From contig JAFEBL010000013.1 of assembly GCA_018242665.1 (NCBI GenBank), forward strand, positions 1 to 64,000: a DNA stretch of 64,000 bases, given 5' to 3'. Shown piece after piece: positions 43,729 through 52,015 of the stretch (position 1 is the first letter of the stretch; each line of letters opens with the position of its first letter). This DNA is from Nitrospira sp. Its GTDB lineage: Bacteria > Nitrospirota > Nitrospiria > Nitrospirales > Nitrospiraceae. Below the pieces are notes generated by a model that was not told the origin of the DNA, ran no database searches, and saw nothing but the letters and a program-made list of their open reading frames with translations. Both the position numbers and the translations under genes were made by a program.

Positions 43729-44727
43729 TTACGAACGCATCCGATACGTCAGGACGGTCGAAAGTGTAAAGTCGGCCGCACTCCCAGTGATGAAGTCCAA
43801 ATTTTCCACCCCGTACAGCTGCCACAGAAAACCGGGGAGGATTCGATAACTAATGCCGAGCGCCGATTCGGTAACGCCCTTGTCCAACACTCTCGTTCCG
43901 GTGCCATGAAAGGGCGGTGAGTAATAGTCGAACTGGGCGGTGATGGAAAAATTGTCTGTCCAGAGATATTCGACCGCCATCAACCCGCTCATCACCGGCT
44001 GGAGATCGAGCCCGGCAATCTGCCCCGTGGGAAACACCCCGTTCAAGTTGGCATACAGGATCCAATTGGTCGCAAAGGTCTTATCCAGCGCGAGGCCGAT
44101 GCCGACATCCGGATGCCCGCTCCCGAAGACTTGCGAGGTATCTCCGGTGGGCGCCTTGACGGCGAGACGGACCGACAGTGCCGGAAGGCTGGACGTCTCG
44201 CGAAGGACTTGATACTTACCGAACAGCGACAAGTCCCCCAATCCAACGGCACCGTCCGATCCCTGAAAGAGGGTTCGTCCGCCGTTGGAGATGTTGAATG
44301 CATAGCCGGTATGCTCTAAGGCTTTCCGCGCCGGCGAAATCCCGGTCGTCGCACTTTCCACTCCCTTGATCGCACCGTCCATAAAGCCGCGATAGCGATG
44401 TAACACCGGAATTTCTGCACCGAGTTCAAGCCGGTCGGTCAGACCATAGCGGAGAAACAGACCGGAACGAATCGTTTCGAACTTCATCGTGACGTCGGCC
44501 TGCTCTTGCTGGTCGCGGGCAATCGAGGCCGTATTGGCGACTTCGAGGCGCACATCGAAATCACCTTTCTTCAGTACCGCCGCGCGGTCCCCCGGCATCG
44601 CCAGCACCAACTGGTCCAACGCCTGAAAATTTCTGACTGGAAACGGACCGAAGCCTTCCGCGCCCACCGTCAGCGGGAGACTGAGACACGATATGAGAAG
44701 CCCGCAGAGATAGCGGATGTACCGCAT
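43729..44727 (-). CDS. DUF3187-type outer-membrane protein
   Basis: 332 aa. Signal peptide (YIRYLCGLLISCLSLPLTVGA) and then the PFPVRNFQALDQLVLAMP start characteristic of DUF3187 proteins, followed by beta strands that alternate in hydrophobicity and end LSTVLTYRMRS. It is predicted to be an outer-membrane barrel of unknown function. The ATG at 44727 is preferred; an in-frame GTG at 44751 also exists. Last gene of the shc-mla run, 29 bases after the Omp85-like gene, which suggests a link with lipid or envelope transport. Confidence 0.78.
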   Translation of the reverse strand: MRYIRYLCGLLISCLSLPLTVGAEGFGPFPVRNFQALDQLVLAMPGDRAAVLKKGDFDVRLEVANTASIARDQQEQADVTMKFETIRSGLFLRYGLTDRLELGAEIPVLHRYRGFMDGAIKGVESATTGISPARKALEHTGYAFNISNGGRTLFQGSDGAVGLGDLSLFGKYQVLRETSSLPALSVRLAVKAPTGDTSQVFGSGHPDVGIGLALDKTFATNWILYANLNGVFPTGQIAGLDLQPVMSGLMAVEYLWTDNFSITAQFDYYSPPFHGTGTRVLDKGVTESALGISYRILPGFLWQLYGVENLDFITGSAADFTLSTVLTYRMRS

Positions 44728-44756
44728 GAGCAACCCCGGCCGTTCACTCACTGCGT

Positions 44757-45962
44757 CTAATAGGGAAAATCCAGGCCCGCAAAAATCGCTCCGCCTTCGC
44801 GGCTATACCCGTAATCCAGACGACCAACGACGTTCGGGCGCACGATGGCTCGAAACCCGACCCCCGGCGTCATCCGGTAATCTTGGAAGCTCACGTCTTT
44901 GAACGAGTTGAACACCTGGCCGGTGTCCAAAAAAGGCGCCAGCTCAAAATCCGCCGTCACGCCCGCCAGTTTCGTTCGCAAGACGTGAATGCGCTCCTCG
45001 ATACTGAACGCGATCAAATGTTTGTCGATATAACGGTCCATGCCGAACCCGCGCAGATTGTTCTGGCCACCGAGCGACGATTGCTCAAAGAACGGCACCT
45101 GGGAGCCGATCGTGGCCTGGAGATCGGCCCGGACAACCAGGATGGCACGCTTGGACTCGCTGGGAAACAACTTTTTCACTTCGATTTCATATCGTGAATA
45201 CACGGGATGGTCGCCGTTTTTCACATTCTGGTTCAGTTCGGCATAGGCGGTCACGGCCATGCCGTCGGTGGGTGTCACAAGGCTGTCGCGCGTGTCGTAG
45301 TGGAAGGTCACCCGATGCCCCACGATGATGGATTCGCCTTGAATACCATCCACCGTGGGGAATTGCTCGACGGAAAAAGGCAGGTCGGTGGCGCCACGCT
45401 GAAGCATGACCTGCCTCACCCGCTGCCCGACCGAAATCTGCGTCACCTCGTTTGCATAGAGGCCGAGCCGCCAGTATGCACGCGCTTCTCGGGCCGTATA
45501 ATTCGTCTGGTCGTCCAGCACAGTTGTCTGTCCGAGTCCAAAAAAGCGCGACGTCGCGTTTTTGAAAAACGTTCCGCCGAAGTTGAGGAAATATTGCCCG
45601 TTGCCGAAGGCCGGATCGACATAGTCAAACAGTACTTTCCGTTCGATCTTTTCGGTCAGCGAGGCGATGAACCGCATCTGCCGCCCGCCCGGGTCATATT
45701 TGAAGAGATTGAACACCGCCCGGCTGCCGACGATCGAGTTCCGAATCAGCATCGGCGCCATGAGGTACTTCAATTCGCCGTCGGGGTCTGAGATCAAAAT
45801 CGGCGCGATCAAGCCCGCGTCGTTGCCGTCATTTTTGCTGGTGGAGACCGACGGGACCGGGAAAATTTGCGTATCGGCCCGCAACGAATCCGGCAAGCTG
45901 AAGAGGATCAGTCCAGCGAGCGCCAGGAAAAGACGGATCGACGAAAAATAATGTCGCTGCAT
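44757..45962 (-). CDS. Omp85/BamA-type barrel without POTRA domains
   Basis: 401 aa. Signal peptide (LFLALAGLILFSLPDSLRA) then a C-terminal-type Omp85 barrel only: strands such as GHRVTFHYDTRDSLVTPTDG, the conserved GGQNNLRGFGMDRYID (family VRGF loop) and terminal FAGLDFPY. Canonical BamA proteins carry POTRA repeats before the barrel; here only about 30 residues intervene. It follows mlaC by 33 bases, so it may serve as the outer-membrane partner for the Mla-type transporter. It is not BamA itself. Confidence 0.82.
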   Translation of the reverse strand: MQRHYFSSIRLFLALAGLILFSLPDSLRADTQIFPVPSVSTSKNDGNDAGLIAPILISDPDGELKYLMAPMLIRNSIVGSRAVFNLFKYDPGGRQMRFIASLTEKIERKVLFDYVDPAFGNGQYFLNFGGTFFKNATSRFFGLGQTTVLDDQTNYTAREARAYWRLGLYANEVTQISVGQRVRQVMLQRGATDLPFSVEQFPTVDGIQGESIIVGHRVTFHYDTRDSLVTPTDGMAVTAYAELNQNVKNGDHPVYSRYEIEVKKLFPSESKRAILVVRADLQATIGSQVPFFEQSSLGGQNNLRGFGMDRYIDKHLIAFSIEERIHVLRTKLAGVTADFELAPFLDTGQVFNSFKDVSFQDYRMTPGVGFRAIVRPNVVGRLDYGYSREGGAIFAGLDFPY

Positions 45963-45995
45963 CGCGCTCGTCGGAACGATCGTCCCTTACGGGAA

Positions 45996-46610
45996 CTACG
46001 GAGCTTTGATCTTTTCGGATTTCTTGCGGAGTTGGTCGACGAGGTCGGGGTACGAGGACGTGTGCAGGATTTTCGAGAATTGTCCGCGATAGTTGTTCAC
46101 CAGGCTGACGCCATCGACCACGACGTCGTAGACGTGCCAGTCGTTGCTCTTGTTCATCAACCGGTAGTCCATGGGAATTTCGGCTTTCCCGGACAACACC
46201 TTGGTGCGCACTTCCGCATAGTCCTTTTCCGTCCGCTCGTTGAGGTATTGCACGCCTTCGCCGGAATAGGTTTCGACCCGGTCGGCGTACGTATTGGTCA
46301 ACAACGTGCGGAACAGATCCACGAACTCCTGTTTGTCCTTGTCCGACAACTGATTCCATTGCGCGCCCAGCGAACGCCGCGACATCTCGGAATAGTCGAA
46401 CCGCGCCGCCACAACCTTTTCCAGCCGCTGCCGGCGGTCTTCGTGTTTGGCGGGCGCCTTCAGTTCTTTGTCGTTCAGAATCTTGAGCACCTCGTCGATC
46501 GTGCCTCGGATGGACTCTGTCGCCGGACCGGCCATCGCCGGTGAGGACCAACCCAGGCAAAGGGACAACGCCACCAGACCCGTCATCATCATCCATCGCC
46601 GTACCTGCAT
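45996..46610 (-). CDS. mlaC: MlaC/Ttg2D-family periplasmic lipid-binding protein
   Basis: 204 aa. Signal peptide (RRWMMMTGLVALSLCLGWSSPAMAG) followed by the MlaC fold: ATESIRGTIDEVLKILNDKE, FDYSEMSRRSLGAQWNQLSD, FRTLLTNTYADRVETY and WHVYDVVVDGVSLVNNYRGQ. It carries a lipid between the inner-membrane MlaFED complex and the outer membrane. Hopanoid-associated HpnM belongs to the same family, so with shc nearby a hopanoid cargo is possible. The start at 46610 has AGAGG seven bases upstream; 46616 is an alternative. Confidence 0.88.
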   Translation of the reverse strand: MQVRRWMMMTGLVALSLCLGWSSPAMAGPATESIRGTIDEVLKILNDKELKAPAKHEDRRQRLEKVVAARFDYSEMSRRSLGAQWNQLSDKDKQEFVDLFRTLLTNTYADRVETYSGEGVQYLNERTEKDYAEVRTKVLSGKAEIPMDYRLMNKSNDWHVYDVVVDGVSLVNNYRGQFSKILHTSSYPDLVDQLRKKSEKIKAP

Positions 46611-46695
46611 CCCCATACCTCTTCTGTGCGTGATGAATCCTACGCCCCACCGGCTGGAACCGTGCCTGAGCGCAGGCTCCCCTGAACCGGCCGGA

Positions 46696-47139
46696 CTAGT
46701 TGACCTTGCCATGTACATACTGGCTAACCAATTCTTCCAGATCAAGCCCGGACTCCGTGTCACGAATTTTCTCTCCGGGCTTCAGGACATCGCCGCCGCC
46801 GCCGATTGAAAGCGAGAGATACTTGTCGCCGATAATCCCGCGAGTTTTGATCGATGCGATCGTATCCGAATAGAGTTTCACGCCGTCTTGAATGGCCAAC
46901 GCCACCAGTGCGCGGTCGCTATTCAGCCCGATCTGCCGTACGCGGCCGACTTCGACTCCAGCGATTTCCACCGACGCGCCGGGCTTCAGTCCCGACGCGG
47001 AGGTAAACTCCGCCTCGACCGAATAATTGTGCCCGCCGATCACTTCGAGTTTGCCCAGCTTGATGGAGAGATAGCCCAGGCAGGCGATTCCGACGAGCAC
47101 AAAGATGCCGACCATCACTTCGAGCTTTGCACGTTCCAT
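46696..47139 (-). CDS. mlaD: MlaD, MCE-domain lipid-binding subunit
   Basis: 147 aa. One N-terminal membrane helix (VMVGIFVLVGIACLGYLSI) and a single MCE domain (SVEAEFTSASGLKPGASVEI, then GVEVGRVRQIGL and IKTRGIIGDKYLSLSIGGGG). It forms the hexameric lipid passage in the periplasm next to MlaE. Length is close to that of the Proteobacterial MlaD family minimum. Gaps of about 60-85 bases to mlaF and mlaC. Confidence 0.92.
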   Translation of the reverse strand: MERAKLEVMVGIFVLVGIACLGYLSIKLGKLEVIGGHNYSVEAEFTSASGLKPGASVEIAGVEVGRVRQIGLNSDRALVALAIQDGVKLYSDTIASIKTRGIIGDKYLSLSIGGGGDVLKPGEKIRDTESGLDLEELVSQYVHGKVN

Positions 47140-47202
47140 ATCGTCTCCTCTCAGCCCCTCGCCTTGCTCGCTGTTGCGGGACAGGCCTGTGTGGCAGCCG
47201 GG

Positions 47203-47967
47203 TCAAGACCGGGATGTCGCCGGCAATTCCTTTGCGGTGACCGTTCCACCGACAAAAATAAACTCCCGAATCTCCTCATCCGTCGTCTTCACGAATTCGC
47301 TTGAGGGCGCCATTTCGGCAATACGCCCGTGCTTCAGCATGGCGACGTAATCGGAGATGCCGAAGATCTCGGGAATTTCGTGGCTGACCATCACCGCCGT
47401 GAATCCGAATTGTTGCTGCATGGCCACGATGAGATCGTGAATGGCCTTCGCCATCAGCGGATCGAGTCCAGTAGTGGGCTCATCGAACAAAATGATTTCG
47501 GGCTCCATCACCAGCGCGCGGGCCAAGCCGGCGCGTTTGCGCATGCCTCCGCTCAGCTCCGCGGGGAATTTGTGCCCCATGCCGTTCAGCCCGACTTGCT
47601 CCAGCTTCTCCTCAACCCGCCTGGTGACCGTGTCGCCTTTCAACCGCAATTTTTCCCGCAGCGGGAACGCCACGTTTTCAAAGACCGTCAACGAATCGAA
47701 GAGCGCCGCACCCTGGAACAACATGGCGAATTTCTTCCGGACTTCGTTGAGGGCCTGCCCCTTCAGGCGCGCGATGTCCGTTCCGTCGATCCAGACCTCG
47801 CCGCGATCAGGCTGCATCAAGCCGATAATGTGTTTCAGCAGGACGCTTTTGCCCTCGCCGCTCCGTCCGATAATCGTCGTCAGCTTGCCCGTAGGAATGG
47901 TCAGGTCCACGCCACGCAAGACCGGCTGCTTCCCCAACGTTTTTTCCACGCCGACCAGTTTAATCAT
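47203..47967 (-). CDS. mlaF: MlaF, ABC transporter ATP-binding protein
   Basis: 254 aa. Walker A GRSGEGKSVLLKH near 36, signature LSGGMRKRAGLARAL near 139 and Walker B EIILFDEPTTGLDPL near 160. The unusual GMRKR form of the signature is typical of MlaF/Ttg2A proteins. It powers lipid transport through MlaE. The order mlaE, mlaF, mlaD, mlaC is kept. Confidence 0.93.
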   Translation of the reverse strand: MIKLVGVEKTLGKQPVLRGVDLTIPTGKLTTIIGRSGEGKSVLLKHIIGLMQPDRGEVWIDGTDIARLKGQALNEVRKKFAMLFQGAALFDSLTVFENVAFPLREKLRLKGDTVTRRVEEKLEQVGLNGMGHKFPAELSGGMRKRAGLARALVMEPEIILFDEPTTGLDPLMAKAIHDLIVAMQQQFGFTAVMVSHEIPEIFGISDYVAMLKHGRIAEMAPSSEFVKTTDEEIREFIFVGGTVTAKELPATSRS

Positions 47968-48043
47968 GTGAATCCAGCAACGATGCCATCCGGAGTCAAC
48001 TCGCAGTCACACGCTGCATGCTGAAGGCTGATGACTGACAGCC

Positions 48044-48811
48044 CTATAACAACACCGACGTCAGGAAGTAGTCCCACACCAGAATCAGGACCGCCGACAA
48101 CACCACGGCTTCCGTGGTCGCAGTACCCAACCCCTCGGCACTGTGTTTGGTATGAAACCCCTTATAACAGCAGACCCAGCTGATCAAGAGCCCGAAGCTG
48201 AGGGATTTCAGAATGCCGCCATAGACATCTTTCCATTCCACCGCCGATTCAATTGAGCTCCAATAGGCGCCCTCATTGCCGTTCAGCAGTTGCACCCCGA
48301 CGACATACCCACCGTAGATGCCGACGACATCGAACAAGGCGACCAGCAGCGGCACGGCAATCAGGCTCGCCACGAGCTTGGGCGCGATCAGATATTGCAG
48401 CGGGTTGATCGCCATCGTATCCAGCGCATCGATCTGTTCCGTGATCCGCATGATTCCGATTTCGGCCGTCATGGCGGACCCTGCGCGGGCCGTGACCATC
48501 AGCGCGGCCAGCACCGGACCCAACTCCCGAATGATGCTGAGGGCCACGGCAGAGCCGAGCACCGCTTCCGAACCGAATTTTCGTAAGGTGTAATAGCCTT
48601 GGAGGGCGAGGACCATGCCGGTAAAGACGGCGGTCAGGACAACCACGAACGTAGACTTGTAGCCGATAAAATTCAGTTGCTTGACGATTTGGTACAACCG
48701 GAACGGCGGGCGGGTCAACCAGGCGAAGGACGATAGCACGAACAGCATCATCCGTCCCATCTGCTCCGTCAGCTCGATGGTGAATCGTCCGATACGCGCA
48801 ATGCCTTCCAC
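48044..48811 (-). CDS. mlaE: MlaE, ABC lipid transport permease
   Basis: 255 aa. Permease of the MlaE family with about five hydrophobic helices and the conserved ELGPVLAALMVTARAGSAMTAEIGIM and MRITEQIDALDTMAINPLQYL segments. GTG 48811 is chosen because AGGAGGG lies eight bases upstream; an ATG at 48829 is in frame but lies before that site. It follows hpnG by about 50 bases. Confidence 0.92.
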   Translation of the reverse strand: MEGIARIGRFTIELTEQMGRMMLFVLSSFAWLTRPPFRLYQIVKQLNFIGYKSTFVVVLTAVFTGMVLALQGYYTLRKFGSEAVLGSAVALSIIRELGPVLAALMVTARAGSAMTAEIGIMRITEQIDALDTMAINPLQYLIAPKLVASLIAVPLLVALFDVVGIYGGYVVGVQLLNGNEGAYWSSIESAVEWKDVYGGILKSLSFGLLISWVCCYKGFHTKHSAEGLGTATTEAVVLSAVLILVWDYFLTSVLL

Positions 48812-48864
48812 GCCACGCCCTCCTCTCATCTCCGGACCGGAGCAGAACCTCGAACCCGCCGTGA

Positions 48865-49668
48865 TCAGGCGACCCCATCACGCGATGCCCGCTCAGCGCA
48901 GGCTCGGTACAGGGCCGTCAGTTGTCGCCCCGCAATTCGACTCTGGACTCGCAAGCGATTGAGTCCGATCAGACTCGATGGATGTACTAGACAGGACACG
49001 ACACCTTTCGCCCATCCAGATGGCCTGAGAAAGAGATTGAAGTCAAGCGGCAGACTCTCATCGACCAAATCTGACACAGTGCGCACAATCGCGAAGGGAA
49101 TCCCCTGCTCCACTGCCACCAGCCCGAGCGCGGCACTCTCCATGTCGAGTCCCACCCCTCCTATGCGATCAGCCACTGTCCGCTTCTCGTCGGCCCGGCA
49201 GAGTACCCGTGGAACCGTCACGAACCCGCCGCACTGCACCTGCATCCCTTTAGCATGGATGGCCTGGTGCACCCACTCGACCATTGACGGCGCGCAGGCG
49301 ACTTGTTGGCCTGCCGTCACACCGTCGACCCTTGTCACGCCGGTTCCGATCAGCACGTCACCGATCCCAGCCGGCCCCAATGCGCCCGCAAACCCCGTCG
49401 ACCAGAGCGCGTCCAACCGCTTCGCCGACAACACAGTAATAGCCGTGGCAGCGGCGCGTTCCGACCCCACGCCCATGGGAATCATCCACCACTCGGTCTG
49501 TCCCTGGCGCGCGACATGGCACGTGACGCCACCGGCGACCTGCAGGTCGGTGGACGCGAACGCTTGGCGTACCGCGCTCAATTCCCATCGGGTCGCCACG
49601 AAGACTCCGATTGCGGTCACAGCTACTCCCGGGGGACGATGACAAGAGGAAGTGGATTCGATGGACAC
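48865..49668 (-). CDS. hpnG: hopanoid-associated phosphorylase (HpnG-like)
   Basis: 267 aa. Nucleoside-phosphorylase fold: IGVFVATRWELSAVRQAF start, GVGSERAAATAITVLSAKRL near 67, and GVGLDMESAALGLVAVEQGI with FAIVRTVSDLVDESL as the MTA/SAH-nucleosidase-like substrate motifs. HpnG removes adenine from adenosylhopane during bacteriohopanetetrol synthesis. It begins six bases after the shc stop (start GTG 49668) and completes, with hpnH, the extended-hopanoid route. Confidence 0.88.
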   Translation of the reverse strand: MSIESTSSCHRPPGVAVTAIGVFVATRWELSAVRQAFASTDLQVAGGVTCHVARQGQTEWWMIPMGVGSERAAATAITVLSAKRLDALWSTGFAGALGPAGIGDVLIGTGVTRVDGVTAGQQVACAPSMVEWVHQAIHAKGMQVQCGGFVTVPRVLCRADEKRTVADRIGGVGLDMESAALGLVAVEQGIPFAIVRTVSDLVDESLPLDFNLFLRPSGWAKGVVSCLVHPSSLIGLNRLRVQSRIAGRQLTALYRACAERASRDGVA

Positions 49669-49674
49669 TCACGG

Positions 49675-51906
49675 TCAGCGAGGCGAGCGGAACTGTCCTG
49701 ATTGATAGGCCAGTTGCCGCAACTCATCGGCTCGCGTCATGCCACGAGTCTTGAGGTTGCGATACATAGCCAGCGCCCAGAGGGGGAAGTATTGGCAATA
49801 CCAATGGTAACGAAGATAGAACACGCGTGGGAACCCGGTGCCGGTATGGCGGACCTCCTCCCATGAGCCGTCCTTCCGCTGATTTCGAATGAGGTAGTGG
49901 ATGCCCCTGGCCAGACTGAACGAGTCAGTCACGCCACCAGCCATCAGGGCCAACAGCGCCCAGGCGGTTTGTGACGGCGTACTCTCGCCTCGCCCGCTTT
50001 CCGCGACCTCCGCATACGAGAGACAGGACTCGCCCCAGCCGCCGTCGGGATTCTGCTTCGACTCGACCCAACTGACGGCTCGACGGATATAGGGGGACGA
50101 GAGATCTTCGCCAATGGCGCGCAGACCGGACAACACCGACCAGGTCCCATAGATGTAGTTCACACCCCAGCGACCATACCAACTGCCATCCTGTTCCTGA
50201 TCGTTTTTCACGAAGGTGAGCGCGGATGCCACCGAGGGATGGGTCCAATCATATCCCAAGGTCGCAAGCATTTCGAGGCAACGACCGGCCAAGTCAGCAG
50301 TGCTGGGATCCAGCAGCGCACGGTGGTCGGCGAAGGGAATGTAGTTGAAGACGATTCGGTTGTTGTCGACGTCGTAGGCGCCCCAGCCGCCATCCGACCC
50401 CTGCATGGCGGTCACCCACCGGCAGCCACGGCGAATGGCCAACCGCTGCTGCTCTTCATCGGATAGGCGCACTTTGGCCAAAGCCATCAACACGACCGCT
50501 GAGTCGTCGACATCCGGAAACAGCTCGTTCTCAAATTGGAAATACCATCCTCCAGGCTCCGCACCGGGAGAGGAGATGATCCAGTCACCGACCGTGGTCG
50601 TTTGTTTCGACAACAGCCAGCTTGAGGCCTTCTGCAGCGCCGGATGGTCCTGCGGCATTCCCGCTTCGACCAACGCATTGATGAGCAGCGAGGTATCCCA
50701 GACGGGAGAATGGCAGGGTTGTAGATGCATGGCATCCACACATTGCCCGTTCTCCATCACCGTGTCGTGAATTTCGAGTTCTTCAATCTCCCGCATCGCC
50801 TTCACGACCAACGGGTCATCATGTTTATACCCGAGGCAATGCAGGGCCATGACGGAATTGGCCATGGCGGGATAGATCGCGCCGAGACCGCCGCTGCCCT
50901 TCATGTGATCCAACATCCAGTCGGCGGCGAATTTGAGCGACTTCTGTCGGACCCACTCCACCGGCGACCGGTCGTAGATCTTGAGGAGCGCGTCGAGATT
51001 GATGAAAAAGTTTCTCGCGGTAAACCAGGTCCGGTCCTTCTTGAAAGGCGGCACCGTGCTGTAGTCGATCTCAGCCGGGGGCTGCGTATACAGCTCGTCG
51101 ATCCCCTGTTCGGGCGGCACATAATACTGCGGCCGCTTCGCGAAGATGATCAGCAGCGGAATGAGCACCGCGCGCGACCAATAGGAAATCGCGTAGATGC
51201 TGAAATAGAACCGCTTCGGCAACAGCATGATTTCCGGCGGCATACTGGGCACGCCGCGCCAATCGTACTGGCCGAATAAGGCGAGGGCGATTTTCGTGAA
51301 GACGTTGGCCGCCGGCACACCGCCCTTGTCGAGGATGCACGTTCTCGCATGCTGCATGAAGGGCTCGTCCGCCGACACGCCAGAGAGCTTCAGCGCGAAG
51401 TAGGCCTTCACCGAGGCGCTGATCTCGGCCGGTCCCCCGTGATAAATCGGCCAGCCACCGCAGGGCAGCTGCGCGGACTTCAAATATCGAATGGCTTTGC
51501 GCTCACGTTCGGGATCCACACAGTCCATGAACCGGCGCAACATCAGATACTCGGAAGTGAGCGTGGTATCCGCTTCGAGTTCTGCAACCCAATACCCTTC
51601 GGCTGCATGCTGTCGGGCAAGAAACCAGGCCTGGCTCTTCCGGAGCGCTTCTTCCAACGCTTCCAACTGACCGGTCGAATGGGACGGAGCCCGCTTGGTG
51701 GCACTCTCGCCTGCCGTCGTGTCGGGCTTGTTGGAGACCAGTCGCAACACCGGAGCGGAGGCAAAATCACGCGCGGCCCTGATCCGGCTCGGAACTGACA
51801 CCAGCAGGCTATCGGACAAACGATTGAATAGATTTTTCAGAAGTTGCATAGCGTGCTGCCGTGAATCAGAAAACGACGGCGGGATCGATAGTCGAGATGG
51901 TTCCAT
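49675..51906 (-). CDS. shc: squalene-hopene cyclase
   Basis: 743 aa, longer than most cyclases (about 650-720) due to a roughly 80-residue N-terminal extension. The catalytic DXDD motif is in FPDVDDSAVVLMALAK and several QW repeats are visible (QDGSWYGRWGVNYIYG, QNPDGGWGESCLSYAE, QRKDGSWEE). It converts squalene to hopene/hopanol at the membrane. A clear promoter lies 58 bases upstream. The ATG at 51906 has no Shine-Dalgarno site; ATG 51849 is an alternative. It leads the shc-hpnG-mla-Omp85-DUF3187 run. Confidence 0.95.
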   Translation of the reverse strand: MEPSRLSIPPSFSDSRQHAMQLLKNLFNRLSDSLLVSVPSRIRAARDFASAPVLRLVSNKPDTTAGESATKRAPSHSTGQLEALEEALRKSQAWFLARQHAAEGYWVAELEADTTLTSEYLMLRRFMDCVDPERERKAIRYLKSAQLPCGGWPIYHGGPAEISASVKAYFALKLSGVSADEPFMQHARTCILDKGGVPAANVFTKIALALFGQYDWRGVPSMPPEIMLLPKRFYFSIYAISYWSRAVLIPLLIIFAKRPQYYVPPEQGIDELYTQPPAEIDYSTVPPFKKDRTWFTARNFFINLDALLKIYDRSPVEWVRQKSLKFAADWMLDHMKGSGGLGAIYPAMANSVMALHCLGYKHDDPLVVKAMREIEELEIHDTVMENGQCVDAMHLQPCHSPVWDTSLLINALVEAGMPQDHPALQKASSWLLSKQTTTVGDWIISSPGAEPGGWYFQFENELFPDVDDSAVVLMALAKVRLSDEEQQRLAIRRGCRWVTAMQGSDGGWGAYDVDNNRIVFNYIPFADHRALLDPSTADLAGRCLEMLATLGYDWTHPSVASALTFVKNDQEQDGSWYGRWGVNYIYGTWSVLSGLRAIGEDLSSPYIRRAVSWVESKQNPDGGWGESCLSYAEVAESGRGESTPSQTAWALLALMAGGVTDSFSLARGIHYLIRNQRKDGSWEEVRHTGTGFPRVFYLRYHWYCQYFPLWALAMYRNLKTRGMTRADELRQLAYQSGQFRSPR

Positions 51907-51963
51907 CAATCAAGCAGAGGTCACATGAAACCGCACAATATCAGCTTTAACCATTAGCAAGAC

Positions 51964-51992
51964 TGTATAACAAACTGCTCTAGACCAGTCAA
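51964..51992 (-). promoter_or_regulatory. sigma70-like promoter of the shc-hpnG-mla run
   Basis: Minus-strand TTGACT (51987-51992), a 17-base spacer and TATACA (51964-51969). Predicted start near 51957, with a leader of about 50 bases before shc. Confidence 0.65.
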
Positions 51993-52015
51993 GGGAAGTG
52001 GCCGCACCGTGGCTT

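Noticed and set aside
44757-45962. BamA
   Set aside because: No POTRA repeats and only 401 aa; the bamD gene is 17 kb away and the context is Mla.
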